DNA from: Streptomyces sp. MNU76
GTDB taxonomy: Bacteria > Actinomycetota > Actinomycetes > Streptomycetales > Streptomycetaceae
Reading direction: 5' to 3'
Assembly (NCBI RefSeq): GCF_020982545.1
Contig: NZ_JAJKLK010000003.1
Coordinates: 1,364,001 to 1,428,000 of the forward strand
Length of the DNA: 64,000 nucleotides
Shown: positions 16,433 to 25,034 of the stretch, one piece after another
Layout of the letters: every line of letters starts with the position of its first letter
How positions within the stretch are numbered: position 1 is the stretch's first letter
Program-made: the position numbers and the translations under genes
The notes under the pieces: model-generated
The model's database searches: none
Told to the model about the DNA's origin: nothing
What the model saw: the letters and a program-made list of their open reading frames with translations, nothing else

Positions 16433-17788
16433 TTGGCCATCACCGCCCTGCCTCCCGACACCGATGCCGACATCGCCCGGGTCACCGAAGCACTCGCCAT
16501 GATCACCCCGCGTTGGAACGTGCGGATCCTGCTGGCACTCTCCGGCCCGCCGCTGCGCTACAGCGAGCTGGCGGCCAAGGTGTCCTGGCTGCGGAACGGC
16601 CAGCTCCACCCCAAGCTCACATCGCTGTGCGACGCCGGGCTCGTCGAGCGCACCGAACACAGCGCACGGCATGTGACCTACGGCCACACCGAGCGCGGCG
16701 CGGCCCTGCTGCCGGTCCTGCCGATGATCGTCACCTGGGCCGAGGAACACCTGGAGACCGCGGACCGCCCGCTGCCCGCGATCGAGCAGATCGAGGACAG
16801 CCTCACCCTGCTCACCCGGCGGCACGCCGCCGCCATCTTGTGGGTGCTGAAGTCCCGCGAGGAGGTCAGCGGGCGGGCCCTGGCCCGGATCGCGATGCCC
16901 AGCAGCGACTGGACCAACGTCTACCCGCCACTGCGGCAGCTCGTCGCCGACGGCCTGGTCGACACCGAGGGCCTCGGTCGGCCCTACCGGCTGTCCGCGG
17001 CGGGCGACGGCCTGAGCCCCGTTCTCGGCGCCCTGTCCGCCTGGTCCGCCGGACAGCCCCTCGACCAGGCGGCCCACCACCCGGTCTGGGGGCACCCTCA
17101 GGCCAAGCCCGCGCCGAGGCCGTGGATCAGCAGCCAGCCCAGGCCGGCCCCCACACCCCTCCCGCAGGCCCGGACGAGTGAGTCCGCTCCGACGTGGCAC
17201 AACCGCGATCTCTTCTCCCACGCCACCCCGCCCGCCCCCAGGCGACCATCCCGGCAGGAGGCCCGCGCCGATGACCACCCCTTCACCACCGCCGAAGTAC
17301 GCAACGCGATCGAGGTGCTGGCTTCGCGATCCTTGATCCGCCTGGTCACCGAGATCGACGACAACGGGGCGATACCCCCCAGGCGGCTGACCGGTACCCT
17401 CCCCGACCTCTCCTCGCACCAACTACGCCGCGCTACTGAGACAGCCCGCGCCCACGGTCTCGTCCGCGTTGCGCCCGGCACCGGCCTGGAACTCACCGAG
17501 CAGGGAACGGAGTTGGCCGACCTGTACGACGCCACTGCGCGCTGGGCCCGACGCCACGCCTACCCGGCACCGGCCTGCGAGTTCAGCAGTCGCATCCGCC
17601 ACGTCCTCGACCTCCTGGCGCCCTCGCTCGCGACCGAACGCGCAGACGGCCACCCGCGGCCGTCCGCCGCGCGGCCGACCAGCGACGAGACCGAAGCTGA
17701 CCTGGCCCGTCCCCGCACCCTCCTGATCCACTGGCTGGCCGGCAACCCCCAGATCACCCGGGTGTCCGAGCCCGAGCCGGCCGCGTGA
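16433..17788 (+). CDS. triple winged-helix regulator, HxlR type
   Basis: A 451-residue probable DNA-binding protein. The first domain (residues ~15-105; ITPRWNVRILLALSGPPLRY, SELAAKV, LTSLCDAGLVERTEH) is a good HxlR winged helix. A second copy follows (RRHAAAILWVLKSREEVSGR, LRQLVADGLVDTEG). After a Pro-rich linker a third, more diverged copy begins near residue 285 (AEVRNAIEVLASRSLIRLVT, ATETARAHGLVRVAPG). HxlR proteins are usually ~110 residues and dimeric, so a single chain with three domains is unusual. TTG 16433 follows CAGGAG. Its stop overlaps the following MFS gene, which it probably regulates. Confidence 0.7.
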   Translation: MAITALPPDTDADIARVTEALAMITPRWNVRILLALSGPPLRYSELAAKVSWLRNGQLHPKLTSLCDAGLVERTEHSARHVTYGHTERGAALLPVLPMIVTWAEEHLETADRPLPAIEQIEDSLTLLTRRHAAAILWVLKSREEVSGRALARIAMPSSDWTNVYPPLRQLVADGLVDTEGLGRPYRLSAAGDGLSPVLGALSAWSAGQPLDQAAHHPVWGHPQAKPAPRPWISSQPRPAPTPLPQARTSESAPTWHNRDLFSHATPPAPRRPSRQEARADDHPFTTAEVRNAIEVLASRSLIRLVTEIDDNGAIPPRRLTGTLPDLSSHQLRRATETARAHGLVRVAPGTGLELTEQGTELADLYDATARWARRHAYPAPACEFSSRIRHVLDLLAPSLATERADGHPRPSAARPTSDETEADLARPRTLLIHWLAGNPQITRVSEPEPAA

Positions 17789-19020
17789 GCCAAGCGGCTG
17801 CACCCCGGCACGCACGCCACAGCGCCGCTCTGATGCGCAGCATCTACCTGCCGCGCACGGCGGACGCCCTCGCGTTCGCGATGTGCACCTACGGCATCCC
17901 GCTGCTGGTCCTGGCCACCACGCGCTCCGCCGCGCTGACGGGCGCCGCGTTCGCCCTGGAGTGGATCCCGCGGCTGGCGGCGTTCGGGTGGGCCGGATCC
18001 CTCGTCGACCGGCGCGGGGCGGCAGTCGTCTTCCACCTCGCCTCCCTGGGACGCGCACTGGCCCTCGCCGCAGGCGCGGTCCTGCTCCACCTCGACCCGT
18101 CCGGCACCGTGGCAACCGCAACGGTGATGGTGCTTGCGGCGACGACCGGCGTGCTCACCGAGTTCAGCTACATCGCGGCCGAGACCGCGGGCGCTACCGC
18201 AGGCCGGCAGGCAGGAAAGCGGGCCCACCGCGTCCAGGCCGTCCTGCTCGGCATCGACCAGACCGCGACCCTGGCCGGTCCCGCCCTCGCCGGAGTGCTC
18301 CTGCTCGCCGGGCCGCCGCTCATGCTCGCGGTGATCACGGTGCTCTCGCTTCTCGCCGCGATGCTCGCCCTGCGCACACCCCCCTCGCCCGTTGCCCTGG
18401 CCGGCGCGCAGAGGGGACAGTCCGGCGCCGGACTCCTCACCGGGTGGCGCACCATCCGCACTCTTCCGGCTCTCGGCTGGCTTGTGACCGGGCTGGCCCT
18501 GTCCAACCTGGCCACCGGACTCCTCCAGGCGGCCGGCCCGGTGATCGTCGTCCAGCACTTCGGGCAGTCCACCACGGCCGTCGGCCTGGTCTGGTCCGCA
18601 GCCGCCGCAGCGACGCTCCTCAGCGTTACGCTCTGCCGGTTCGCGCTCGACCGCCTGGGCCTGTGGCCGGTCGGCGCCGCCTGCGCCGCCCTCGCCTCGC
18701 TCGCCTGCCTCGCCGCCGCTCAGGCCCCCGACTACTGGTCCTACCTGGTCCTGGTCGCGGTCCTCATGGCGGCCGACGGCGGCATGACGGTGGTCCTGCG
18801 CACCCTGCGCTCCCGCCTGATCCCCGCGGAGAAGTTCGGCAGCACCCTGTCGGCGACCATCCTCGTCCTCCTGCTGCCCTTCCCCGTCGCCGGCGTGCTC
18901 ACCGCGCTCACCCCGCCCGACGCGCTGGGCCACGTCATCACCGTCTGCGCCGGTCTGCAGGCCCTCGGCCTGGTGTACGCGTTCGCCCGCCTGCGCACCG
19001 ATCCCGCCCTGCGCGCCTGA
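17785..19020 (+). CDS. MFS transporter
   Basis: A 411-residue inner-membrane protein with about twelve hydrophobic segments in two halves separated by a loop near residues 205-220. It carries an MFS-style loop 2-3 motif (WAGSLVDRRGAAVV). The GTG start overlaps the previous stop by four bases. Related proteins export small molecules or antibiotics. With a second MFS gene, an ATP-grasp ligase and a HAD phosphatase close by, it may be part of a synthesis and export unit. Confidence 0.85.
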   Translation: MSQAAAPRHARHSAALMRSIYLPRTADALAFAMCTYGIPLLVLATTRSAALTGAAFALEWIPRLAAFGWAGSLVDRRGAAVVFHLASLGRALALAAGAVLLHLDPSGTVATATVMVLAATTGVLTEFSYIAAETAGATAGRQAGKRAHRVQAVLLGIDQTATLAGPALAGVLLLAGPPLMLAVITVLSLLAAMLALRTPPSPVALAGAQRGQSGAGLLTGWRTIRTLPALGWLVTGLALSNLATGLLQAAGPVIVVQHFGQSTTAVGLVWSAAAAATLLSVTLCRFALDRLGLWPVGAACAALASLACLAAAQAPDYWSYLVLVAVLMAADGGMTVVLRTLRSRLIPAEKFGSTLSATILVLLLPFPVAGVLTALTPPDALGHVITVCAGLQALGLVYAFARLRTDPALRA

Positions 19021-19056
19021 CCCTGCCGCGCCTTTCCCCAGCCTGTGGAGAACTTC

Positions 19057-19359
19057 ATGCCCACCACGATCCTCGGGACGAACCGCGCGAGCGGTCGCAC
19101 CATCACCGAACAGTTCCACGCCTTCGACGCACACAATCCGCACGTCTACCGCGCTCTGGAACGTATGGCCGCCCGCCGCCTGGCCGCCGGCGCCACACGG
19201 GTCAGTTTGAAGGACCTCTTCGAAGACCTGCGCCGCCAACTTCCGTACGGCGTCGCCGGGCTGAACAACAACTTCACCGCCCTCTACGCCCGCCGCCTGA
19301 TCGACGACCACCCCCACTGGGCCGGCGTGTTCGAGCTGCGCCGACGCCGGGCCGCCTGA
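19057..19359 (+). CDS. small hypothetical protein
   Basis: A 100-residue protein starting at ATG 19057 after GTGGAG. It reads as a compact helical domain (TITEQFHAFDAHNPHVYRAL, RVSLKDLFEDLRRQLPYG, NNNFTALYARRLIDDHPHWA) and resembles phage-type replication-accessory or DNA-binding proteins. It lies between the MFS gene and the ATP-grasp gene. No secure family is known to me. Confidence 0.65.
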   Translation: MPTTILGTNRASGRTITEQFHAFDAHNPHVYRALERMAARRLAAGATRVSLKDLFEDLRRQLPYGVAGLNNNFTALYARRLIDDHPHWAGVFELRRRRAA

Positions 19360-19413
19360 GACCGGCCTATCTCTTCCCTCGTCCTGCCGCCTACCGACTC
19401 GGAGAACCCCTTC

Positions 19414-20667
19414 TTGTCCGCTCGCCCCCTCGTACTCGTCGTCTCTCCGGGTGATGAGGCGGATCGCGGCTACTGCTTCGAGCAGGTAGCCGCCGCGTAC
19501 GACATCGTCCTGCTGACCGGCACCGAGCCCTCGTGGGAGAAGCAGCACATCGTCGACCACGCCGTCGCCGATCTCAACGACACCACCGCGCTGCTCGCCG
19601 CCGGCCGAGCTCTGGCGGAACGACACGACCTTGACGGCGTCATCACCTGGGACGAATGGAACCTCGTCCCCACCGCCCGCCTCGCCCGCGCGCTCGGTCT
19701 GGCCGCGAACTCCGTCGAGGTGATGCGGGCCTGCCGCAACAAGGCCACCGCCCGCACGTTGTTCGCCCGCCACGGAGTGCCGTCGGCCGCCTCGGTGACC
19801 GCCCGGACCCTGCGGGAGGCTGAACGGGCGACGAGGACCTTCGGCTTCCCCGCCGTCATCAATCCCGCCGCAGCGGCCGGCAGCATCGGCGTGATCCGCA
19901 TCGACCGGCCCGAAGAGCTGCACGCGGCCTTCGAGTTCGCCTCGGCCGGCGCAGACCGCAGCCGCGCCGACAGCGGCGTCCTGGTCGAGGAGTACCTCGA
20001 CGGACCGGAGGTCTCCGTCGAATGCGTCACCCACCGAGGCACCACCACCGCCGTCGCCGTGACCCGCAAGCGTTTGGGTCCCGCACCCTACTTCGACGAG
20101 ACCGGCCACACTGTCGACGCCGCCGACCCGCTCCTCGCGACGGTGGCGCCGACCGCCGCTGCTGCCATCGCGGCCCTGGGAATCACCGACGGCGTGCAGC
20201 ACGTCGAGATGCGGCTGGTCGGCGGCCGGCCACGGCTGATCGAGGTCAACGCACGCCTGGGCGGCGACATGATCGGCCACCTCGTCCACCTGGCCACCGG
20301 CGTCGACCTCGCCCGTGCCGCCGCCGACATCGCCTGCGGACATACCCCCGACCTGACGTCCACCCGCCACCGGGGGGCGGCGATCCGTTTCGTCTACCCC
20401 GCCTACTCCGGCACCCTCACCGCCCGCCGCCTGAAGGCACACGTCGGGGGAGTGGAGCGCGTGCGGTTTCAGCGACAGGCCGGCGACCCGCTCGTACTGC
20501 CCCAGGACGGCGGCGATCTGTACACCGCCCGCATCGGACACCTGATCACCACCGGGCCGACCGCCGCTGTCGCCGAAGCCCGCGCCCAGGAGGCGTACCG
20601 CAACCTCGACGTCCAGGTCGCCCCGGTCCCGCAGTCGGCCCCGACTACCGGACAGGGCGCCGCGTGA
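19414..20667 (+). CDS. ATP-grasp ligase
   Basis: A 417-residue enzyme of the ATP-grasp superfamily, which forms C-N bonds through an acyl-phosphate intermediate. Visible elements are the N-terminal Rossmann-like domain (LVLVVSPGDEADRGYCFEQV), the RNKATARTLFARHGVP segment, the lysine and Gly-rich nucleotide loop replaced by INPAAAAGSIGV, the LVEEYLDGPEVSVECV strand, and the Mg-binding RLIEVNARLGGDMIG. The layout resembles BacD/carnosine-synthase-like L-amino-acid ligases. TTG 19414 is the start. The usual ATP-binding Lys at the P-(x)K-P position reads N-P, which is odd. The stop overlaps the next MFS gene, implying linked function. Confidence 0.8.
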   Translation: MSARPLVLVVSPGDEADRGYCFEQVAAAYDIVLLTGTEPSWEKQHIVDHAVADLNDTTALLAAGRALAERHDLDGVITWDEWNLVPTARLARALGLAANSVEVMRACRNKATARTLFARHGVPSAASVTARTLREAERATRTFGFPAVINPAAAAGSIGVIRIDRPEELHAAFEFASAGADRSRADSGVLVEEYLDGPEVSVECVTHRGTTTAVAVTRKRLGPAPYFDETGHTVDAADPLLATVAPTAAAAIAALGITDGVQHVEMRLVGGRPRLIEVNARLGGDMIGHLVHLATGVDLARAAADIACGHTPDLTSTRHRGAAIRFVYPAYSGTLTARRLKAHVGGVERVRFQRQAGDPLVLPQDGGDLYTARIGHLITTGPTAAVAEARAQEAYRNLDVQVAPVPQSAPTTGQGAA

Positions 20668-21827
20668 GACAGACCGCAGTATCCGAGCTGGTACGCAGCC
20701 GACGCTTGCTGACCGGGTACTTCGCCGGACTGGGTGTGGTGATGGCCGTCTGGGGTGCGCGCATGCCGGCCATTCAGAACGCCGCTGAGGTGACTACCGG
20801 CGGGCTTGCCCTGGTCCTGCTGGCCGCCGCCCTCGGCATGGTCGCCGGACTCCAGGCAGGCGGACGCCTCGCCCGCCCGGCCCGACTGCCCGCGCTGCTG
20901 ACCGGCGGTGGTATAGCTCTCGCCGCTTGTCTTGCCGTCCTCGGGCTCTGCTCCAGTCTGGCGAGCCTCCTGGCGGCGGCGTTCGTGTTCGGCGTCGCGC
21001 ACGGAATTCTCGACGTGGCCGCCAATGCCGCGGCGGTCCGCTGCCAGGATGTCCACGGCCGCCCCATCATGGGCCGGCTGCACGCGAGTTACAGCCTCGG
21101 CGCCCTCCTCGGCGCCGCGCTGGCCGCAGCCACCGCTCACACCTCACACACCGTTCTGTTCACCACGGTGGCAGCTTGCGCCGCAGCGGCGACAGGCGCG
21201 ACCGCGCGGCTCACCCGCACCGTCGCCAGCCCCGCACACGAGCCTGTCCACCACGGCGCTGCACCGGACTCGGACGAGCGGGAGGGGTTGTCCCGGCGCC
21301 GACTGTGGCTGCTGGGCGCCCTTGCCGCCGCCACGCTGCTGGGCGAAGGAACCGCTGCCGACTGGGCCGCGGTCCACCTGCACGGCCTCGGCGCGACAGC
21401 CGCAGTCGGCGCCGCGGCCTACGCCCTCTACAGCGCCGCCATGGCAACCGGTCGCCTCACCGCAGACCAGCTCATCGCCCGCTTCGGTGCTCCCACCGTC
21501 GTCCGCACCGGCGCCGTCCTGGCCGCGCTCGGCCTCACCCTCGGCATGGCCGGTTCGACCATCACTTTCGCCCTGCTGGGCTGGACGGCCTTCGGCCTGG
21601 GCCTGTCCGTCACCATCCCCAGTCTGATCACCGCCGCTGGTGCCGGAGGCCCCCGAGCGGTCGCCACCGTCGCGGTCACCGGATACGTCGGCCTCCTCGC
21701 CGGCCCCGCCCTCATCGGCGCCCTCGCCGCCGTCACCACCCTGTCCACCGCACTGCTGCTGCCAGCCCTGCTCGCAGCCGCCGTTGCCGTCCTCGCCCAC
21801 CGAGCCCTGGAGAAACCCACCCCTTGA
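20664..21827 (+). CDS. MFS transporter, second of the unit
   Basis: A 387-residue, twelve-helix membrane protein starting at GTG 20664, coupled to the ATP-grasp gene. Sequence features (VMAVWGARMPAIQNAAEVTT, GVAHGILDVAANAAAVRCQD, GEGTAADWAAVHLHGLGAT) match the FucP/YbjJ-like branch of MFS proteins often found next to small-molecule ligases. It is coupled by TTGA to the HAD gene. It probably exports the product of the ATP-grasp enzyme or imports its substrate. Confidence 0.85.
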   Translation: MRQTAVSELVRSRRLLTGYFAGLGVVMAVWGARMPAIQNAAEVTTGGLALVLLAAALGMVAGLQAGGRLARPARLPALLTGGGIALAACLAVLGLCSSLASLLAAAFVFGVAHGILDVAANAAAVRCQDVHGRPIMGRLHASYSLGALLGAALAAATAHTSHTVLFTTVAACAAAATGATARLTRTVASPAHEPVHHGAAPDSDEREGLSRRRLWLLGALAAATLLGEGTAADWAAVHLHGLGATAAVGAAAYALYSAAMATGRLTADQLIARFGAPTVVRTGAVLAALGLTLGMAGSTITFALLGWTAFGLGLSVTIPSLITAAGAGGPRAVATVAVTGYVGLLAGPALIGALAAVTTLSTALLLPALLAAAVAVLAHRALEKPTP

Positions 21828-22459
21828 GCACCAGCCACACGACCACCGGTCCCGACGCCGTGATCCTCGACTACAACGGCGTCCTCGGCCGACAGCCCTC
21901 CTCAGACCAGTGGCACCGCCTCGCCCGGCTGGCCGGCTGGCCCGAGGACGACATCGCCTCGTTCCAGACCGCGTTCTGGAACGCCCGCGAACCGTACGAC
22001 GCCGGCCGGCTCAGCGACCTTGCGTACTGGGCCAGGGTCCTCGGCTATCACCCCGGCTCGCGCCTGCTGCGCGAACTGCGTGACGTCGACACCGCGATGT
22101 GGACCACCACCGACGACCGCGTCCTCGCCGTCCTGGAGCGCGCCCACCACAACGGGCTGCCCCTGTTCCTGCTGTCGAACGCGCCCGCCCACCTCAGCGA
22201 CATCCTCGACGCCACCGACTGGTGTCACCGACTCATGACCAGTGCCTTCTACTCGGCCCGCCTGCAGACGGTCAAGCCCGACCCGGCCGCGTACCGGCAC
22301 GCCCTGGCCGCGACAGGAACTACCGACCCGCACCGGGTGCTGTTCGTCGACGATCGAGCCGACAACTGCCGGGCCGCCGAGAACCTGGGCCTGCGCACCC
22401 TGCACTACACCGGCCGGATCACCGACCTCGAAGCGGCCCTTGCCGTCACCACCGGCTGA
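21824..22459 (+). CDS. HAD-superfamily hydrolase
   Basis: A 211-residue cytosolic phosphatase-like protein. HAD motif I is VILDYNGVLG, with the nucleophile Asp but Asn at the usual DxD second Asp; motif II is FLLSNAP; the Lys is in QTVKPDPAAY; and motif IV is VLFVDDRADNCRAAENLGL. The DYN variation is common in HAD-IA proteins such as YihX. TTG 21824 overlaps the MFS stop. It likely acts in the same small-molecule pathway. Confidence 0.85.
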   Translation: MSTSHTTTGPDAVILDYNGVLGRQPSSDQWHRLARLAGWPEDDIASFQTAFWNAREPYDAGRLSDLAYWARVLGYHPGSRLLRELRDVDTAMWTTTDDRVLAVLERAHHNGLPLFLLSNAPAHLSDILDATDWCHRLMTSAFYSARLQTVKPDPAAYRHALAATGTTDPHRVLFVDDRADNCRAAENLGLRTLHYTGRITDLEAALAVTTG

Positions 22460-22497
22460 TCTCAGCCCCTCGAACTCCCTTACCTTTCAGGACTCTT

Positions 22498-23235
22498 GTG
22501 CGCTCGAACGACGACCTCTGGGTCAGCGGGGACGTCCACGTCTCGCCCCGCTACCTTGCCGGTCTACCCGGACACGCCGACCCCAGCTTCGCCCCCGTGG
22601 CCCACTGGCCCCATCACCACCTCGATGTCGGGCCGTGTCAGCTGGTCATCACTTCGCCGGATCACCGCATCCGTATCGGCTGGTTCGGTGACGACTACGA
22701 CACGTGGCTGATCAGCGCTGCCGAGGACTCCGTCTCCGCTCCCCGCTGGACGGCGCGCATCAACCAGAACACCCCACCCGAGATCGTCGAAGGACTCACC
22801 CGCGCCCTCGCCGCCGAATGGGACGAGGACAGCGACTCCTTCCTCACCTCCCGGTCGGTGTACTGGACGGACGCGGTGCAGCCGTTGCTCGACGCGGGCT
22901 GGGAGCGGAAGCCTCTGTCGCGCGGCCTGGTGGAGATCGTGTCCCCGGACGGGCGGGCCGGAGCGAGCATCGACGTCGTCAGCGCCGGCTCGGACGCCGA
23001 GACGGTGACGTTGTGGGCCGGGCCGCCTGGTTGGGGGACCCGAGCCGAGGCGACCTTCACCGCACGCACTCCCAAGCACCTGATCGCCGCCACCGCCGCA
23101 GCCCTCGCCGACCCCACCCCCGTCCTGCGCTACAAGGGTGTTCTCGATGAGGATCTCGCGCGGTTGGCCCGGCTCACCCCGTCGTGCCGCCCCGGCCCGC
23201 CACGCCGACCCGCTGGATCTCCTGCGCGCCGCTGA
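22498..23235 (+). CDS. DUF317 protein
   Basis: A 245-residue protein with two DUF317-type repeats: VSPRYLAGLPGHADPSFAPV through RIRIGWFGDDYDTWLISAAE, then SVYWTDAVQPLLDAGWERKP through FTARTPKHLIAATAAALADP. DUF317 proteins are characteristic of Streptomyces plasmids and integrative elements; no biochemical function is established. The start is GTG 22498. The C-terminal 25 residues are Arg/Pro-rich and may reflect read-through after a lost stop. Confidence 0.75.
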   Translation: MRSNDDLWVSGDVHVSPRYLAGLPGHADPSFAPVAHWPHHHLDVGPCQLVITSPDHRIRIGWFGDDYDTWLISAAEDSVSAPRWTARINQNTPPEIVEGLTRALAAEWDEDSDSFLTSRSVYWTDAVQPLLDAGWERKPLSRGLVEIVSPDGRAGASIDVVSAGSDAETVTLWAGPPGWGTRAEATFTARTPKHLIAATAAALADPTPVLRYKGVLDEDLARLARLTPSCRPGPPRRPAGSPARR

Positions 23236-23374
23236 GGCACGACGGCCCGCTGCTCTGCAGGCGAGCAGCGTGCGCCGATGGACCACCAGCACACGCCCAC
23301 CCGCCCCGGCTGCCGGCTCGTGCTCCGCGCTGCGCCGCTGACCTCCACGACCGCCCACGCGACAGAAGTGTGAC

Positions 23375-24238
23375 ATGCCCCTGCACGCCGAGCAGTTCTT
23401 CACCCGGCAACTCGCCCTGACCGACGGCACCGTCGTCGCTGACACCTACTACGCCACCCCGCAGCCGGGCTCCCCCCTGCGCCTGCGGATCGGCTTCTCC
23501 CGCACCATCCGCCTCGACGAGTACGACGGTCTGCGGCTGCAGATCCTCCACACCGGCCAGGGCGGCGTCCTGGACACCGCGGTCCTCACCTTTGCCGACC
23601 ACGACACCTTCCACAGCCGTGATACGGCCATCGGCCGCGCCCCCGGACACGACGGTTACGCCAGGATGCGCGACTGGCACCAGCGCGACGAGCCACCGTG
23701 GCAGGGAGCCGCGACCACGAAGCTACGCCGCGCCATCGACCAGTACACCCGCCTGTGGTTCCCCCAGCCGACGACGAGAGCCCGAACAAGCACGCCACCG
23801 GTGCAACGAACCCTGTCGGGCCGTCCACCGGCACCGGAACCGAATGGATTCTGGCTGACCGATCCCGACTTCCGCACCCGACTGCAGTCCGCCACACACC
23901 TGCTGCTCGACCTCCTCGCCGACTGCCTCGGCGATGGCATCAGCCTCCTCCCAGCCCTCGACGGCGCCCGCTACCACGGCAGTGAACTCCTCGGGATCCC
24001 AACTGAGTTCGGCGTACTGGTCGAAGCCGAGACCGCGGCCGAGATCGTCGGAATCGGGTCCGGATCTCCCCACGACCCGGCCGTCGCCCGGGGCCTGGTC
24101 CTGCTGGACCAGCGCCCGATCGAGGAACAGCAACGCGCCGTCCAGGCCGCCCTGCGCCGCAGCGCCGGCACCACAACCTCCCACCAACGGCACGCCCCCG
24201 CACCGGTGCCGCAGTCCCCAGCCCACCGCACCCGCTGA
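23375..24238 (+). CDS. hypothetical protein, long member of a tandem pair
   Basis: A 287-residue protein starting at ATG 23375. Its first ~130 residues (LRLRIGFSRTIRLDEYDGLR, LTFADHDTFHSRD, IDQYTRLWFP) are clearly related to the protein encoded at 24413-24901, so the two genes come from a duplication. The second half (LTDPDFRTRLQSATHLLLDL onward) is extra and helical. No known family is recognised; it is expected to be cytosolic. Confidence 0.6.
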   Translation: MPLHAEQFFTRQLALTDGTVVADTYYATPQPGSPLRLRIGFSRTIRLDEYDGLRLQILHTGQGGVLDTAVLTFADHDTFHSRDTAIGRAPGHDGYARMRDWHQRDEPPWQGAATTKLRRAIDQYTRLWFPQPTTRARTSTPPVQRTLSGRPPAPEPNGFWLTDPDFRTRLQSATHLLLDLLADCLGDGISLLPALDGARYHGSELLGIPTEFGVLVEAETAAEIVGIGSGSPHDPAVARGLVLLDQRPIEEQQRAVQAALRRSAGTTTSHQRHAPAPVPQSPAHRTR

Positions 24239-24412
24239 CCCCAGCTCACGCCCTGCCCGTCGATCCCGACGCCCCTCGATGTCCGGCGCATTGCCTCTCG
24301 CCGCCCGGCCGCGCTCCCCGCCGCCCGGGTCCCGCGCTGGAGCACCACGAGCCGGCAAGTGCTGCCCGCCCCTCGCCGTCAACATCAGTTCGATCTCGAC
24401 CGGAGCTCCTTC

Positions 24413-24901
24413 TTGTCGCTGCAGGCCCCCGAATTCTTCGCCGAACTGTGCCTCCCCTTCCACGACCACGCCGTCGTGGGCAACGCCTACTTCGCCGCCC
24501 CCGTCCCGGGCGCACCGCTACGGCTGCGGATCGACTTCACCGAAACCATCCACGCGGACACCTACGACGGCCTGCGTGTCGCCGTCGTCCACCCGGACCA
24601 CGGCGAGATCGACGCGGTGGCGCTCAGCTTCGTGGACCACGGGACCTTCCACCGCCGCGACGAAGCCCACAACACCCGGGTGAACACCAAGCAGTACGGC
24701 ACGTTCAGCACACACCACCGACCGGGCCGGCCGCCGTGGGAGGGCGCCGTCACCACCGCACTGCGTGACGCGGTCGAGCAGTACACCGCCGTGTGGTTCC
24801 CCGGTTCGTGGGCCGCGTCCACACCGAGCCGCCCTGCGGGCCGTACCGCTCACCCGGCGCCGGCCCGACCGAGCGCACGTGCCGGTGGTCGCGCCCGCTG
24901 A
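24413..24901 (+). CDS. hypothetical protein, short member of a tandem pair
   Basis: A 162-residue protein homologous to the N-terminal half of the preceding protein (LRLRIDFTETIHADTYDGLR, LSFVDHGTFHRRDE, PPWEGAVTTALRDAVEQYTA). TTG 24413 is chosen because a GGAG box lies seven bases upstream; the frame extends to a GTG at 24359 without coding character. Function is unknown. Confidence 0.6.
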   Translation: MSLQAPEFFAELCLPFHDHAVVGNAYFAAPVPGAPLRLRIDFTETIHADTYDGLRVAVVHPDHGEIDAVALSFVDHGTFHRRDEAHNTRVNTKQYGTFSTHHRPGRPPWEGAVTTALRDAVEQYTAVWFPGSWAASTPSRPAGRTAHPAPARPSARAGGRAR

Positions 24902-25034
24902 AGCTCAGTCACCTCGCCACACCGACGGTCAAACAGACTCCCGGACCTCCACCAGCTCGCCCGCCCCCTGCGAGCCGCGGCCGAAGCCGCGGACCTCGCC
25001 CATACACTGCCTGATCAAGGAGCCCACGTTTCTC

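Noticed and set aside
17560..20541. A 993-codon open frame on the minus strand opposite the MFS and ATP-grasp genes
   Set aside because: It is the antisense shadow of GC-rich genes: low-complexity Gly/Ala/Arg/Gln sequence with no domain, while the plus strand holds clear transporter and ATP-grasp motifs.
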